Shown piece after piece: positions 24,946-33,444 of a DNA stretch of 64,000 nucleotides (positions are counted from its first letter, which is position 1; every line of letters starts with the position of its first letter). Below the pieces are notes generated by a model. The model saw only the letters and a list, made by a program, of their open reading frames with translations, searched no databases and was not told where the DNA came from. This DNA comes from Bacteroidota bacterium (lineage in GTDB: Bacteria; Bacteroidota; Bacteroidia; Sphingobacteriales; Sphingobacteriaceae). Made by a program: the position numbers and the translations under genes. The stretch spans positions 62,001 to 126,000 of the forward strand of contig JAEXHI010000026.1 in assembly GCA_023450085.1 (NCBI GenBank), written 5' to 3'.

Positions 24946-25743
24946 ATCGTAAAAAACTAAATTCTCTTTCTCCAGATCTGGCAGTTTTATCTCATTTTCA
25001 AAAATTGCAAATACAGATGAACCACTACCACTCATGAGCGCAAATTTAGCCCCCGCTTGGTAAAGCTTTGTTTTTATTTCGTCAATTTCTGGATATTTTA
25101 CAAAAACAGAAGTCTCAAAATCGTTGAAAATATGAGCTTGCCAATCTTGTAGCGGCAAATGTATCAAATCTTTTAAAGAAGTGGAAGGCTGTTTTACGTT
25201 TATATTGCTGTAAGCCTGCGCTGTGGAAACATGTACAGGCGGTTTAACCAATACCAAATAGTACTTAGACAGGTCTACAGATAAGTCTTCAAATTCATCG
25301 CCTTTGGCAAAAGCATAAGTGGGTTTATTCTTGATGAAAAAAGCACAATCGGCTCCTAAAGGCCTAGCATACGCCTCCATTTGCTCATCCGTTAAACCCA
25401 ATTCGAACTTTTGGTTAACAAGCTTGATCAAGAAAGCCGCATCGGCGCTACCACCACCTAAACCGGCTCCAACAGGAATATTTTTAAGTAAAATAATCTG
25501 CTGTTGAGGTAAATTAAAATCTCGTTGTAAAGTTTGAAATGCCTTTAAACAGATATTATCGCTGGCATCTCCAGGAATATCAATCCCTTTGATCAGCATC
25601 GACGTCTCCTCGGCATCCACCAGCTCCACCACATCATGTATTTTAATAGGATAAAAAACAGTTTGTAGGTTATGGTAACCATCTACTCGTTTTTCGGTAA
25701 GGAACAAGCCTAGGTTTATTTTAGCATTGGCAAGTGTTAACAT
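24940..25743 (-). CDS. ispE: 4-diphosphocytidyl-2-C-methyl-D-erythritol kinase
   Basis: A 267-residue GHMP kinase. The ATP-binding motif 'PVGAGLGGGSADAAF' is at about 90-104. Lys8 in 'ANAKINLGL' and Asp132 in 'GADCAFF' match the catalytic Lys/Asp pair of IspE, and 'ALMSGSGSSVFAIF' is the third GHMP motif. It phosphorylates CDP-methylerythritol in the MEP route to isoprenoid precursors, in the cytoplasm. The length is slightly shorter than the Escherichia coli enzyme but all motifs are present. Same strand as the OsmC gene; no shared promoter is obvious. Confidence 0.95.
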   Translation of the reverse strand: MLTLANAKINLGLFLTEKRVDGYHNLQTVFYPIKIHDVVELVDAEETSMLIKGIDIPGDASDNICLKAFQTLQRDFNLPQQQIILLKNIPVGAGLGGGSADAAFLIKLVNQKFELGLTDEQMEAYARPLGADCAFFIKNKPTYAFAKGDEFEDLSVDLSKYYLVLVKPPVHVSTAQAYSNINVKQPSTSLKDLIHLPLQDWQAHIFNDFETSVFVKYPEIDEIKTKLYQAGAKFALMSGSGSSVFAIFENEIKLPDLEKENLVFYDV

Positions 25744-25755
25744 CCTCGAATTTTA

Positions 25756-25870
25756 GATTTTAGATTGACGAATTACGATTGATAAAAGAGCAAGGAACAA
25801 AGATAAAAGAGCAAAGACAAATCATATTTCGCAAACGTATAACTTAAAAACGTAAAACTTATAACTTATA
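25756..25870 (+). repeat. Heptad arrays upstream of ispE
   Basis: Bases 25756-25818 divide into nine in-phase 7-bp units, first of the GATTNAN type, then of the CAAAGAN/AAAAGAG type. Bases 25835-25870 hold five more (ACGTATA, ACTTAAA, ACTTATA...) with a single-base slip at 25849. The last units overlap the 3' end of the DUF1287 gene. Confidence 0.65.
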
Positions 25871-26449
25871 AGTATAATGCCCAATAATTTTCCAAGCAAA
25901 CAGCACATCTTCTACCACCTGCCCAGCACCAATGTTGTGTACAATTAAATATCGTTTTCCATCTCCAGATTTACGATTAACCACTACACCTATATGTAAT
26001 TGTCTACCGTTTAAATCCCAGCATACAATATCTCCAGGCAAGTAATCCTCTGGCTTTTTAGTCATTGGTTTTTTAGTACCTTTTCTACCAAAAAACACCA
26101 TTAAATTGGGTACACGGCGATGATCTATATTACTATCGGTAGTTTTCATGCCCCAATTTTTGGGATAAAGCCTAAAATTCGCTTTCATATCCTCATGTAC
26201 CACCTTTTGTAAATCTGTACCCAATTTACGATAGGCTCTAATCACCACATCAGTACAAACCCCTTTATCAGCAGGCACATCTCCGTTAGGATAGGTAATC
26301 TTAAAATAAGCGGGATCGTAAACCACTCTGTCCTTAGTAAGTTCAAGCGCAGCGTTTGACAATTTTTGAGCTTGCTGGCTTTGCGCAAAGCTATAAACGC
26401 TAAACCAAGCAACTACTATTAGGGATAAGATAATTTTTCTGAACATCAT
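25859..26449 (-). CDS. Secreted DUF1287-family protein
   Basis: The first ATG of the frame is at 26449 (196 residues); an upstream TTG would add three residues. A signal peptide ends 'VVAWFSVYSFAQ'. The mature protein has the family marks 'DKGVCTDVVIRAYRKLG', with a Cys at the start of a helix, 'NWGMKTTDSNIDHRRVPNL', 'DYLPGDIVCWDLNGRQLHIG' and 'VHNIGAGQVVEDVLF'. The Cys...His arrangement resembles NlpC/P60-like papain-fold hydrolases, so a cell-wall or amidase-type activity is possible; DUF1287 has no firmly assigned reaction that I know of. Probably periplasmic. Divergent from thyA across a repeat-containing gap. Confidence 0.85.
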   Translation of the reverse strand: MMFRKIILSLIVVAWFSVYSFAQSQQAQKLSNAALELTKDRVVYDPAYFKITYPNGDVPADKGVCTDVVIRAYRKLGTDLQKVVHEDMKANFRLYPKNWGMKTTDSNIDHRRVPNLMVFFGRKGTKKPMTKKPEDYLPGDIVCWDLNGRQLHIGVVVNRKSGDGKRYLIVHNIGAGQVVEDVLFAWKIIGHYTYKL

Positions 26450-26604
26450 TATGAACAAATCTAAGGCATTTTGAAGATAAAATATCGATTTTCATCATAG
26501 AATTCTAACAATCGTTCATACTGTTGAAAAACATAAACGGGGTGTTAATTTTTAATGGTTAGATTTGTGTTTTACAATTTTAGCAATACCAATTAATGTA
26601 AGCT

Positions 26605-26672
26605 GTCATTCAGAGCGCAGCGAAGAATCTCCGTGCAATTTACGCATAGATTCCTCCTATCGTCGGAATGAC
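26605..26672. repeat. Dispersed palindromic element, GTCATTC type
   Basis: Begins GTCATTCAGAGCG and ends TCGGAATGAC, with internal GAATCT and AGATTC. The halves are imperfect complements. Same family as 27497, 48970 and 62250. Confidence 0.6.
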
Positions 26673-26686
26673 AAAGCGTAGAGGTT

Positions 26687-27481
26687 ATGAAACAATATTT
26701 AGATTTGATGCAGCATGTGCTGGATAACGGCACACAAAAACACGACAGAACCGGAACAGGCACCATTAGCGTATTTGGTTATCAGATGCGTTTTAATTTG
26801 CAGGAAGGTTTTCCAATGGTAACTACCAAAAAACTGCATTTAAAGTCTATCATCCACGAGCTGATCTGGTTTTTACAGGGCGACACCAACATCAAATATT
26901 TGAAAGATAATGGTGTGCGTATTTGGGACGAATGGGCAGATGAAAATGGCAATTTAGGCCCAGTTTATGGTTCACAATGGCGTAGCTGGCCTAAGCCTGA
27001 TGGTGGCCATATTGATCAGATTACCCAAATCATCAATACCATTAAAAACAACCCCGATTCGAGACGTATCATTGTATCTGCTTGGAATGTTGCCGAGATT
27101 GAAAACATGGCCTTACCTCCTTGCCACGCTTTTTTTCAGTTTTATGTGGCAGACGGGAAGTTAAGCTGTCAGTTGTATCAACGTAGCGCCGATATTTTCT
27201 TAGGTGTACCTTTTAATATCGCTTCTTACGCTTTGTTAACCATGATGGTAGCGCAAGTTTGCGGTTTAGAGGCTGGCGATTTCATCCACACCTTTGGCGA
27301 TGCCCATATTTACAATAACCATTTGGAGCAGGTTAAGCTGCAATTGAGCAGAGACCCTAAGCCATTGCCAACCATGAAAATCAACCCAGCAGTAAAAAAT
27401 ATCTTTGATTTCAAATTTGAGGATTTTGAACTGTTAAATTATGAAGCACATCCACATATTAAGGGAATAGTTGCGGTATAA
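26687..27481 (+). CDS. thyA: Thymidylate synthase
   Basis: A 264-residue ThyA, the same length as the Escherichia coli enzyme. It has 'DRTGTGTISVFGYQMRFNL' at the N-terminus, 'LKSIIHELIWFLQGDTNIK', the catalytic Cys in 'MALPPCHAFFQFYV', and 'QLYQRSADIFLGVPFNIAS' with the phosphate-binding Arg and substrate Asp. It methylates dUMP to dTMP with methylenetetrahydrofolate, yielding dihydrofolate. Dihydrofolate reductase follows on the same strand 94 bases later, which regenerates the cofactor. The gap is filled by a palindromic element that may form an mRNA hairpin between them. Confidence 0.98.
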   Translation: MKQYLDLMQHVLDNGTQKHDRTGTGTISVFGYQMRFNLQEGFPMVTTKKLHLKSIIHELIWFLQGDTNIKYLKDNGVRIWDEWADENGNLGPVYGSQWRSWPKPDGGHIDQITQIINTIKNNPDSRRIIVSAWNVAEIENMALPPCHAFFQFYVADGKLSCQLYQRSADIFLGVPFNIASYALLTMMVAQVCGLEAGDFIHTFGDAHIYNNHLEQVKLQLSRDPKPLPTMKINPAVKNIFDFKFEDFELLNYEAHPHIKGIVAV

Positions 27482-27496
27482 TTAGTTTCTCTTTTT

Positions 27497-27551
27497 GTCA
27501 TTCCGAGGACGAGGAATCTCTTTTGAGATTCTTCACTGCGTTCAGAATGAC
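27497..27551. repeat. Palindromic element between thyA and folA
   Basis: GTCATTCCGAGG at the left end and CAGAATGAC at the right, with GAATCTC and GAGATTC around a four-T loop. The whole unit could fold as one imperfect hairpin. Member of the dispersed GTCATTC family. Confidence 0.7.
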
Positions 27552-27575
27552 AAAGTATACAAAACCTTGAAAGAA

Positions 27576-28064
27576 ATGAGTCAAATATCTATCGTAGTAG
27601 CCATATCAGAAAACAATGCCATTGGTAAAGACAACCAATTACTTTGGCACTTGCCTGCTGATTTAAAGCACTTTAAAAATATCACCACTGGGCACACCAT
27701 TATCATGGGTCGTAAAACTTATGATTCTATTGGTAAGCCACTTCCTAATAGAAGGAACATCATCATTACACGCCAAAAAGATTTAAATATTGAAGGCGTA
27801 GAAGTGGTGAACTCATTAGACGAGGGTTTAGCATTATGCGAAAGCGAAGCCGAAGTTTTTATTATTGGTGGAGCCGAAATTTACAAACAAGCCGTTGCCG
27901 TTTCTCATCGCATTTACCTCACAAGGGTACATCAAGAGTTTAAAGCTGATGCTTTTTTCCCTGAGCTTGACAATGAGACCTGGAAAGAAGTTGAAAAAGT
28001 AGACCACTTACCAGACGAAAAGAACAAATTCGCCTATACTTTTTCTACTTTAGAAAGGCGTTAA
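27576..28064 (+). CDS. folA: Dihydrofolate reductase
   Basis: The ATG at 27576 (162 residues) is chosen over the longer frame because upstream codons come from the palindromic repeat. The protein starts 'SQISIVVAISENNAIGKDN' and has 'LLWHLPADLKHFKNIT', 'IIMGRKTYDSIGKPLPNRR' and 'EVFIIGGAEIYKQAV', all standard DHFR segments; the acidic catalytic residue is the Asp in 'LPADLKHF'. It reduces dihydrofolate to tetrahydrofolate with NADPH and works together with thyA upstream. Cytoplasmic. Confidence 0.96.
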   Translation: MSQISIVVAISENNAIGKDNQLLWHLPADLKHFKNITTGHTIIMGRKTYDSIGKPLPNRRNIIITRQKDLNIEGVEVVNSLDEGLALCESEAEVFIIGGAEIYKQAVAVSHRIYLTRVHQEFKADAFFPELDNETWKEVEKVDHLPDEKNKFAYTFSTLERR

Positions 28065-28080
28065 GCTTTTCTAGACATAA

Positions 28081-28122
28081 ATGCACAGATTAATATTTAT
28101 AAATCATTTGTGCATCTGTGGC
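28081..28122. repeat. Short inverted repeat, CACAGAT ends
   Basis: CACAGAT at 28084-28090 and ATCTGTG at 28114-28120 are exact complements across an AT-rich spacer. The same ends bound the larger element at 43996-44124. It may act as a hairpin after folA. Confidence 0.5.
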
Positions 28123-28183
28123 TTAATATATTTCTTATCCCAATAAAATTACAATTAGAGGTTCTATTATTTAAAAAAATAAT

Positions 28184-28191
28184 TAGATTTG
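28184..28191 (+). promoter_or_regulatory. -7 promoter box for secDF
   Basis: TAGATTTG matches TAnnTTTG and lies 48 bases before the ATG. The upstream -33 box is weak. Confidence 0.35.
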
Positions 28192-28239
28192 CCGACTTGT
28201 TAAAAAACAGCTTATTACTAAAATAGAATTAAACAAACA

Positions 28240-31197
28240 ATGCAAGGTAAAGGTTTTATAAAATTCATGGCGATACTTTTAGGTATTGTCTGTCTGTATT
28301 CACTTTCTTTCAACATCATTACTTACAACGTAGAGAAAAAGGCTAAGGAATTTGCAAAAGGCGATGAAGCTAAAGAAAAAGCATACTTAGACTCAATGGC
28401 TACCGAAAAGGTATATCCTTTATTGGGCCTTACCTATCAGCAAGTAAAAAGCAAAGAAATCAACTTAGGTTTAGACTTAAAAGGTGGTATGAATGTTACC
28501 ATGGAGATTTCTTTAGCAGAGTTGACCAAATCATTGGCGGGTAACACTTCTGATGAGAACTTTAACAAGGCACTATCTAACGCTCAAACTCAGATGAACG
28601 CCGGTGGCAGAGATTTCATTGCATTGTTTGTAAGCGAATATGAAAAATTAGTGCCTAACGGAAAATTAGCAGATTTCTTTGCGAACCAAGACAACTCGGC
28701 GCAATTGAAAGCTACTGCTAGTAACTCTGATGTAAAAACTTATTTGAGCAAAGAAGCCACTAGCGCTATCGACCGTTCATTTATCATCTTACGTAGTCGT
28801 ATCGATGGTTTTGGTGTTGTAAGTCCTAACATGCAGAAACAAGAAGGTTCAAACAGAATCTTCATTGAGATGCCAGGTATCCAAGACAAAGAACGTGTTC
28901 GTAAATTATTACAAGGTTCTGCCGAGCTTCAGTTCTGGCAAGTATACCAATCGCAAGAGGTATACCCTATTTTAGAGAACATCAACAAAACCCTTGCTAC
29001 TACTTTAAAAGATACGGTAGCTAAAGCTGCTGTTACTGATACTACTGCGAAAGGTGGTAAACTAGCTGGCTTAACTAAAGGTGCTACCACTCCTGCAGCT
29101 AAAGATACTAGCGCAAGTGCTAAAACTGCTGAACTTGCAAAAACAAGTCCGCTAATTAACACGGTATTACAATTACCAATCTATCAAGGCGAAAATGGCC
29201 AACCACAATTAATGCCAGGTGCAGTAGTTGGTTACGCTTTGCAAAAAGATACTGCTAAAGTAAATGCTTACTTAGCTAAACCAGAAATCAAGTCGTTAAT
29301 TCCAACTACCATGAAATTCATGTGGGGATTAAAACCTAGAACTGGAACTAAAGCATTTGAACTTTATGCCATCAAAGTAGCTTCATTAGATGGTCGTCCT
29401 GATTTAAGTGGTGATGCTGTAGCGAACGCTCGTGACGGTTATGACCAAAACAACAATCCTGATGTAACCATGTTCATGACCAGCGAAGGTGCTGCGAAAT
29501 GGAAAAAAATGACTGCAGAGGCTGCTGCTGATCCTAACAACAAAAAAGCAATTGCTATTGTGTTAGACAACACGGTTTACTCAGCTCCTACCGTACAAAA
29601 CGAAATTCCTAACGGTGTTTCCTCTATCACTGGAAGTTTCACTAAAGAAGATACTAAAGATTTAGCTAACGTATTAAAAGCTGGTAAGTTACCTGCTCCT
29701 GCTAAAATCGTTTCAGATTTCGTAGTAGGTCCTTCATTAGGTCAACAAGCAATTGATAGTGGTTTAATCTCTTTCGTACTAGCTTTCGTGGTAATTCTTG
29801 CTTTCATGGCATTCTATTACAACAAAGCAGGTTGGGTAGCAAACATTGCGTTGGTAATCAACGTATTCTTTATCATGGGTGTTTTAGCCGCATTTGGTGC
29901 AGTATTAACACTTCCTGGTATTGCAGGTATCGTATTAACCATTGGTTTATCGGTAGATGCTAACATCCTAATCTTCGAGCGTGTTCGTGAAGAATTGGCA
30001 CAAGGTAAATCTACCAATGTAGCCATCAGAGAAGGTTTTAAACATGCAATGTCGTCAATCTTAGACTCTAACATTACTGTATTCATCCTAGGTGTTATCC
30101 TATTTGTTTTCGGTTCTGGACCAGTACAAGGTTTCGCAACTACACTATGTGTGGGTATTGCTACTTCATTGTTTGCAGCGGTATTAATTTCTCGTTTGAT
30201 CTTCGAATCGATGATGAACAAGAAAGCAAATATCACTTTCGACAACAGCATGACTCGTAACGCATTCAAAAACCTAGCGTTTAACTTCGTAGGTCGCAGA
30301 AAGCTTTACTACATCATCTCTGCAGTAATCATCATTTTAGGAGGTGTTTTCTATGGCAAAAATGGTGGTCTTCACTTAGGTGTTGACTTTAAAGGTGGTA
30401 GAACTTACATGGTGAAGTTCGATAAGCAATTGAACACTGAAGAAGTTTCTAAAACCTTATCAGCAAACTTTGAAGGTGAAGAAGCTTTGGTTAAAACTAT
30501 TGGTACTGACAATTCATTAAAAATCACTACACCTTACCACATTACTGATCAAGATCCTAATGCAGATAAAATTGTTGAAACTGCATTGAGAAAAGGTTTA
30601 GATGGTTTAGGTTCAAAATATACCATTGAAAGTTCACAAAAAGTAACGCCTACCATTGCTAGCGACATTATTACTAGTGCTGTTTATGCAGTATTGTTCT
30701 CATGTTTAGTGATGTTTATCTACATCTTGGTACGTTTCAAAAAATGGCAATATGGTTTAGGTGCGGTAATCGCTCTATTCCACGACGTTTTATTGGTACT
30801 TTCTTTCTACACTATTTTAGATGGCGTGTTGCCTTTCCCTCTAGAAATTGGTCAAGACTTTATTGCTGCTATTTTAACAGTAATGGGTTATACCATGACA
30901 GAAACGGTAATTGTATTTGACCGTATCCGTGAGCGTTTGGCTGAAAGCGGTAAAACAGATGTACACGGTGAAGAGCGCAACAAGCTAATCAACTTTGCTT
31001 TGAACAGTACCTTAAGCCGTACCATTTTAACCTCATTATCGGTGTTCTTCGTATTGATCGTGATCTTCATTTTCGGTGGCGATAGCATCCGTGGTTTCAT
31101 CTTTGCCTTATTAATTGGTCGTATCATTGGTACATATTCATCATTATGTATCTCTACGCCTATCGTTATCGACTTATCAAAAGACGATAAGAAATAA
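28240..31197 (+). CDS. secDF: Fused protein translocase subunit SecDF
   Basis: A 985-residue fusion of SecD and SecF. The SecD half has 'INLGLDLKGGMNVTMEIS', a large periplasmic region, 'VVGPSLGQQAIDSGL' and 'LTIGLSVDANILIFERVREE'. The SecF half (from about 680) has 'LHLGVDFKGGRTYMVKFD' and 'MGYTMTETVIVFDRIRERLA'. About twelve membrane helices are expected, in two sets of six. SecDF uses the proton gradient to pull preproteins out of the SecYEG channel. An Ala/Lys/Thr-rich, low-complexity insert at about 250-303 lies in the first periplasmic domain. Single-gene unit with its own terminator. Confidence 0.97.
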   Translation: MQGKGFIKFMAILLGIVCLYSLSFNIITYNVEKKAKEFAKGDEAKEKAYLDSMATEKVYPLLGLTYQQVKSKEINLGLDLKGGMNVTMEISLAELTKSLAGNTSDENFNKALSNAQTQMNAGGRDFIALFVSEYEKLVPNGKLADFFANQDNSAQLKATASNSDVKTYLSKEATSAIDRSFIILRSRIDGFGVVSPNMQKQEGSNRIFIEMPGIQDKERVRKLLQGSAELQFWQVYQSQEVYPILENINKTLATTLKDTVAKAAVTDTTAKGGKLAGLTKGATTPAAKDTSASAKTAELAKTSPLINTVLQLPIYQGENGQPQLMPGAVVGYALQKDTAKVNAYLAKPEIKSLIPTTMKFMWGLKPRTGTKAFELYAIKVASLDGRPDLSGDAVANARDGYDQNNNPDVTMFMTSEGAAKWKKMTAEAAADPNNKKAIAIVLDNTVYSAPTVQNEIPNGVSSITGSFTKEDTKDLANVLKAGKLPAPAKIVSDFVVGPSLGQQAIDSGLISFVLAFVVILAFMAFYYNKAGWVANIALVINVFFIMGVLAAFGAVLTLPGIAGIVLTIGLSVDANILIFERVREELAQGKSTNVAIREGFKHAMSSILDSNITVFILGVILFVFGSGPVQGFATTLCVGIATSLFAAVLISRLIFESMMNKKANITFDNSMTRNAFKNLAFNFVGRRKLYYIISAVIIILGGVFYGKNGGLHLGVDFKGGRTYMVKFDKQLNTEEVSKTLSANFEGEEALVKTIGTDNSLKITTPYHITDQDPNADKIVETALRKGLDGLGSKYTIESSQKVTPTIASDIITSAVYAVLFSCLVMFIYILVRFKKWQYGLGAVIALFHDVLLVLSFYTILDGVLPFPLEIGQDFIAAILTVMGYTMTETVIVFDRIRERLAESGKTDVHGEERNKLINFALNSTLSRTILTSLSVFFVLIVIFIFGGDSIRGFIFALLIGRIIGTYSSLCISTPIVIDLSKDDKK

Positions 31198-31229
31198 ACA
31201 GCATAACTAAACCAAATTATAAATCACTA

Positions 31230-31258
31230 GGGTCCTGAAAATTTCGGGACCCTTTTTT
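31230..31258 (+). terminator. Rho-independent terminator after secDF
   Basis: GGGTCCTGAAA pairs with TTTCGGGACCC (one mismatch) and is followed by TTTTTT, 33 bases after the stop. Confidence 0.88.
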
Positions 31259-31706
31259 GTTTTAAGGACTTCGCGGTCTTTGCGAAAACTTATTAAACCT
31301 TCGCGGTAAAACTTAGACACCAAAAAATATAAACCGCTAAGAAAAACAAGAGTTACGCGAAGAACGCAAAGATTTGCCTAGCTATATTGTGAAAAAAATA
31401 GCATCATGAACAACTGCTAAACTAATGCGTCACTCGCGTGAATACGGAAATCTTAAAGCGTTAAACAAAAAAACCTCCTTTGCGAAACTTTGCGGAAACT
31501 TAATCAACCTTTGCGGTAAAAAAAATCTTTTCACCCCACCTTTGTCAAAGCAATTCAACAATCCAAACAACCAGCCTACCAAACATCCAAAAAACGATAT
31601 AATTCCTATATTTACCACAAACCAAATGGCATTTTACATGTTGCTATTGAAGTGAAGTATACTACGTTATTTTAAATTTCACGTTTGACTTTCAACTTAG
31701 TTTGAT
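31259..31706. other. Intergenic with repeated GCGGT/TTTGCG strings, no gene
   Basis: Three related segments occur: 31266-31312 (TTCGCGGTCTTTGCG, then CCTTCGCGGTAAAA), 31340-31375 in the opposite sense (ACGCGAAGAACGCAAAG), and 31470-31521 (CTTTGCGAAACTTTGCGG, then CCTTTGCGGTAAAA). Open frames across this DNA have repeat-derived, low-complexity translations. No convincing promoter was found close to the next gene. Confidence 0.55.
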
Positions 31707-33002
31707 ATGGAACAAAAAAAGAAAATTGTAATCATTGGTGGTGGTTTTGGTGGTATCGAATTGGCTAAAAAACTTAAAAACCAAAACGTCGACATTGTCA
31801 TTTTAGATAAACACAATTACCATACTTTTCAGCCTCTACTCTATCAAGTGGCAACAGGCGGACTCGAAGCTGATTCCATCGCCTTCCCTATCCGAAAAAT
31901 TTTCAAAGGGCAAAAAAATCTCAAATTCCGTGTGACGGAAGTAAAGAAAGTAGTTGCTGAAGAAAACAAACTAGAAACCACCATTGGCGATTATCATTAC
32001 GACTACCTAGTGATTGCCACGGGCTCTACCAGCAATTTCTTTGGGCAAACAGAGATTTCTCAGAATGCCATGCCCATGAAATCTATTCCCGAAGCATTGA
32101 ACCTGCGCAGCTTGATTTTACAGAATCTTGAAGCCGCCATTATTGCTAAGGATCCTGAAAGAGAACATGAACTACTCAACTTTGTAGTCGTTGGCGGCGG
32201 ACCAACAGGTGTAGAAACTGCTGGTGCTATTGCCGAGCTCAAAAAGCACGTGCTCAAAAACGACTATCCAGAACTTGACCTTAATAAAGTAAATATTTAC
32301 CTGATTGAGGGTTCCCCAGAATTGCTGGGTGCCATGTCTGTACAGGCTCAACAAAAATCGAAAGCCTTTTTAGAAGAACTTGGCGTAACGGTATATACCG
32401 AAGCACGTGTACAAGGTTATGATGGGAAGACACTTTCTTTAGTAGATGGTAGAAACATAGGCTCGGCCACTGTCATTTGGAGTGCCGGGGTTAAAGGAGT
32501 GGTTTTAGATGGCTTAAATACCGAAGTAGTGGTACGAGGGAACCGATTAAAAGTAAACGATATTAACCTAGTTGAGGGCTATCAAAATATTTTTGCCATA
32601 GGTGATGTAGCAGCCATGATTACTGATGAAACGCCAAATGGGCATCCTGGGGTGGCTCCAGCAGCCATCCAGCAAGGCAAACAATTGGCTAAAAATTTAG
32701 TCAACATTATCGAAAACAAAACTACTACTCCTTTCAAGTATTTTGACAAAGGCGCCATGGCTACCGTGGGTAGAAACAGAGCAGTAGTAGACATCAATAA
32801 AATAAGATTTCAAGGAATATTTGCTTGGTTTACTTGGATGTTCGTACATTTAATGACCTTAGTAGGCTTTAGGAACAAATTGGTGGTGTTTGTGAATTGG
32901 GTTTGGAGTTACTTTAGCTACGATAGAGGTACACGATTGATCATTAGACCATTTAAACCTTATAAAGAGTACAAAAAAGCACATGACCCAGAAAAAACTT
33001 GA
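31707..33002 (+). CDS. ndh: Type II NADH dehydrogenase (NDH-2)
   Basis: A 431-residue flavoprotein. The FAD-binding 'IIGGGFGGIELAKKL' is near the N-terminus and the NAD-binding 'FVVVGGGPTGVETAGAIAE' near 155-173. 'YQNIFAIGDVAAM' and 'HPGVAPAAIQQGKQLAKN' (the quinone/FAD-contact AxxxxQ-A motif) follow. The C-terminus has hydrophobic stretches ('GIFAWFTWMFVHLMTLVGF') that anchor it to the inner membrane. It passes electrons from NADH to quinone without pumping protons. Overlaps the next gene by 20 bases, so the two are translationally linked. Confidence 0.9.
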   Translation: MEQKKKIVIIGGGFGGIELAKKLKNQNVDIVILDKHNYHTFQPLLYQVATGGLEADSIAFPIRKIFKGQKNLKFRVTEVKKVVAEENKLETTIGDYHYDYLVIATGSTSNFFGQTEISQNAMPMKSIPEALNLRSLILQNLEAAIIAKDPEREHELLNFVVVGGGPTGVETAGAIAELKKHVLKNDYPELDLNKVNIYLIEGSPELLGAMSVQAQQKSKAFLEELGVTVYTEARVQGYDGKTLSLVDGRNIGSATVIWSAGVKGVVLDGLNTEVVVRGNRLKVNDINLVEGYQNIFAIGDVAAMITDETPNGHPGVAPAAIQQGKQLAKNLVNIIENKTTTPFKYFDKGAMATVGRNRAVVDINKIRFQGIFAWFTWMFVHLMTLVGFRNKLVVFVNWVWSYFSYDRGTRLIIRPFKPYKEYKKAHDPEKT

Positions 33003-33444
33003 AGCCAATAAAACCATCGCCCTTGTTGCACACGATCACCGTAAAGATGATTTAATTAGATGGGCCGCGGCCAATAAGGAAGCACTTGCCCAACATAATT
33101 TAATGGCTACGGGAACCACTGGTAGGCTCATTGAGGAACAGCTTAACTTACCAGTAAGGAAGTTATTGAGCGGTCCGCTAGGTGGCGACCAACAAATTGG
33201 GGCTTTAATTGCTCAAGGTGAAATTGACGTGCTGATCTTTTTTTGGGATCCTATGGAAGCACAACCTCATGACCCTGATGTGAAAGCTTTATTGCGTGTA
33301 GGCATTGTTTGGAACATTCCTATGGCCTGCGACGTGGCTACAGCCGACTTTTTGATTTCTTCGCCGTACATGAACGGCACCTATACAGCTACACTTACCG
33401 ACTATGACGAATATAAAAACCGAAAACTTAACACCAGCCATTAA
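32983..33444 (+). CDS. mgsA: Methylglyoxal synthase
   Basis: A 153-residue protein matching MgsA along its length: 'IALVAHDHRKDDLIRWAA', 'ATGTTGRLIEEQLNL', 'LSGPLGGDQQIGALIAQGEI', 'FFWDPMEAQPHDPDVKALLR' and 'NIPMACDVATADFLISS'. The phosphate site (TGTTGR) and the catalytic Asp in 'GPLGGDQQIG' are intact. It converts dihydroxyacetone phosphate to methylglyoxal, a phosphate-starvation bypass of lower glycolysis. It overlaps NDH-2 by 20 bases at its start and the HMG-CoA lyase gene by 41 bases at its end, an unusually tight arrangement of three unrelated enzymes. Confidence 0.95.
   Translation: MTQKKLEANKTIALVAHDHRKDDLIRWAAANKEALAQHNLMATGTTGRLIEEQLNLPVRKLLSGPLGGDQQIGALIAQGEIDVLIFFWDPMEAQPHDPDVKALLRVGIVWNIPMACDVATADFLISSPYMNGTYTATLTDYDEYKNRKLNTSH

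Noticed and set aside
29817..30269. 150-residue minus-strand frame inside secDF
   Set aside because: Antisense to conserved SecD membrane helices; composition is that of a reversed hydrophobic gene.
31425..31655. Overlapping 60-76-residue frames on both strands in the gap before NDH-2
   Set aside because: They read through repeated TTTGCGG segments and have low-complexity translations with no start signals.
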